49,818 nucleotides of DNA from Zetaproteobacteria bacterium (GTDB taxonomy: Bacteria > Pseudomonadota > Zetaproteobacteria > Mariprofundales > Mariprofundaceae), in the NCBI GenBank assembly GCA_003228735.1, contig QIFG01000036.1, positions 1-49,818 on the forward strand, given 5' to 3'. This document shows positions 49,730-49,818 of the stretch, piece by piece. Made by a program: the position numbers and the translations under genes. How positions within the stretch are numbered: the first letter of the stretch is position 1; every line of letters starts with the position of its first letter. The notes under the pieces were generated by a model, which ran no database searches, had not been told where the DNA came from, and saw only the letters and a program-made list of their open reading frames with translations.

Positions 49730-49818
49730 GGGAAGCTCTGAACAAGTCTCACATGGCCGCGACAACGGCTTTGCGGGATGGGATGCAAGGCGGGAGGCGA
49801 AATGCATGGTGGTTCCAT
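49730..49818. mobile_element. Possible IS/MITE end, cut by window edge
   Basis: GGAAGCTCTGAACAAGTCTC after CTAG resembles terminal inverted repeats of common proteobacterial insertion sequences. The remaining bases are non-coding. The other end would be outside the window, so this remains tentative. Confidence 0.35.

Noticed and set aside
1-49818. CRISPR arrays, tRNA or rRNA genes
   Set aside because: No regular direct repeats with spacers and no convincing cloverleaf or rRNA sequence were seen; the repeats found are dispersed and irregular.

Overview
The window reads as a moderately GC-rich proteobacterial chromosome with Gram-negative envelope genes (FadL-type porin, BamD, L,D-transpeptidase, YajC/SecDF), classical operons and short or overlapping gene junctions. 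The combination of a murA-his operon with a short-form HisG, a DUF1820 protein, RNase E/G, an exosortase/PEP-CTERM pair, a bacteriohemerythrin and a sucrose-synthase-like glycosyltransferase fits the Beta-/Gamma-/Zetaproteobacteria. An aquatic, possibly zetaproteobacterial host is my guess; the sequence alone does not settle it. No rRNA, tRNA or CRISPR array was recognised.

Layout. 1-9.8 kb: tail of a flavin disulfide reductase, a FadL-like porin, then a leftward set rne > rluD > pgeF and bamD > NTF2-like protein, a rightward rluC-type synthase, and a leftward HIT > DciA-like > small membrane protein group. 9.8-12.8 kb: hisI-hisE, whose downstream side has been invaded by a type II restriction-modification block; a second, diverged copy of the last 34 codons of hisE lies on the far side of the block. 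13-18 kb: hemL, DUF1820, a membrane-anchored RRM protein, an L,D-transpeptidase and queD. 17.8-22.6 kb: tgt > yajC > secD > secF > Mth938-like. Here secD is frameshifted and a 266-bp MITE sits between secD and secF. 22.6-26.8 kb: a cluster of hairpin repeats, a P-loop kinase and sucrose-synthase-like glycosyltransferase pair, a lipoprotein, and an EamA transporter preceded by what looks like an attenuator leader. 27-29 kb: AT-rich membrane ORFs, an HNH nuclease, a cold-shock protein and a bacteriohemerythrin. 29-32.3 kb: a complete AmmeMemoRadiSam trio and a DedA protein. 32.3-40.2 kb: the murA-hisGDCBHAF operon, interrupted by repeat elements and followed by a frameshifted ORF. 40.3-45.8 kb: homoserine kinase, a TPR protein, an exosortase-EpsI fusion and a PEP-CTERM substrate. 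45.8-47.8 kb: panB > panC > panD. 47.9-49.7 kb: a low-GC cassette bounded by direct repeats.

The most interesting signals are four. (1) The terminal cassette pairs a small 88-residue protein with an HQxxH protein resembling the HExxH-type RiPP peptide-hydroxylase family; a strong hairpin separates the genes, and a perfect 26-bp palindrome lies upstream. (2) A dispersed multi-hairpin repeat has five copies whose stems change in a compensatory way. (3) The restriction-modification block is flanked by diverged but protein-conserved hisE ends, which suggests import with a replacement gene end. (4) An ATACGTA-N4-TACGTAT palindrome recurs at two accessory loci 21 kb apart.
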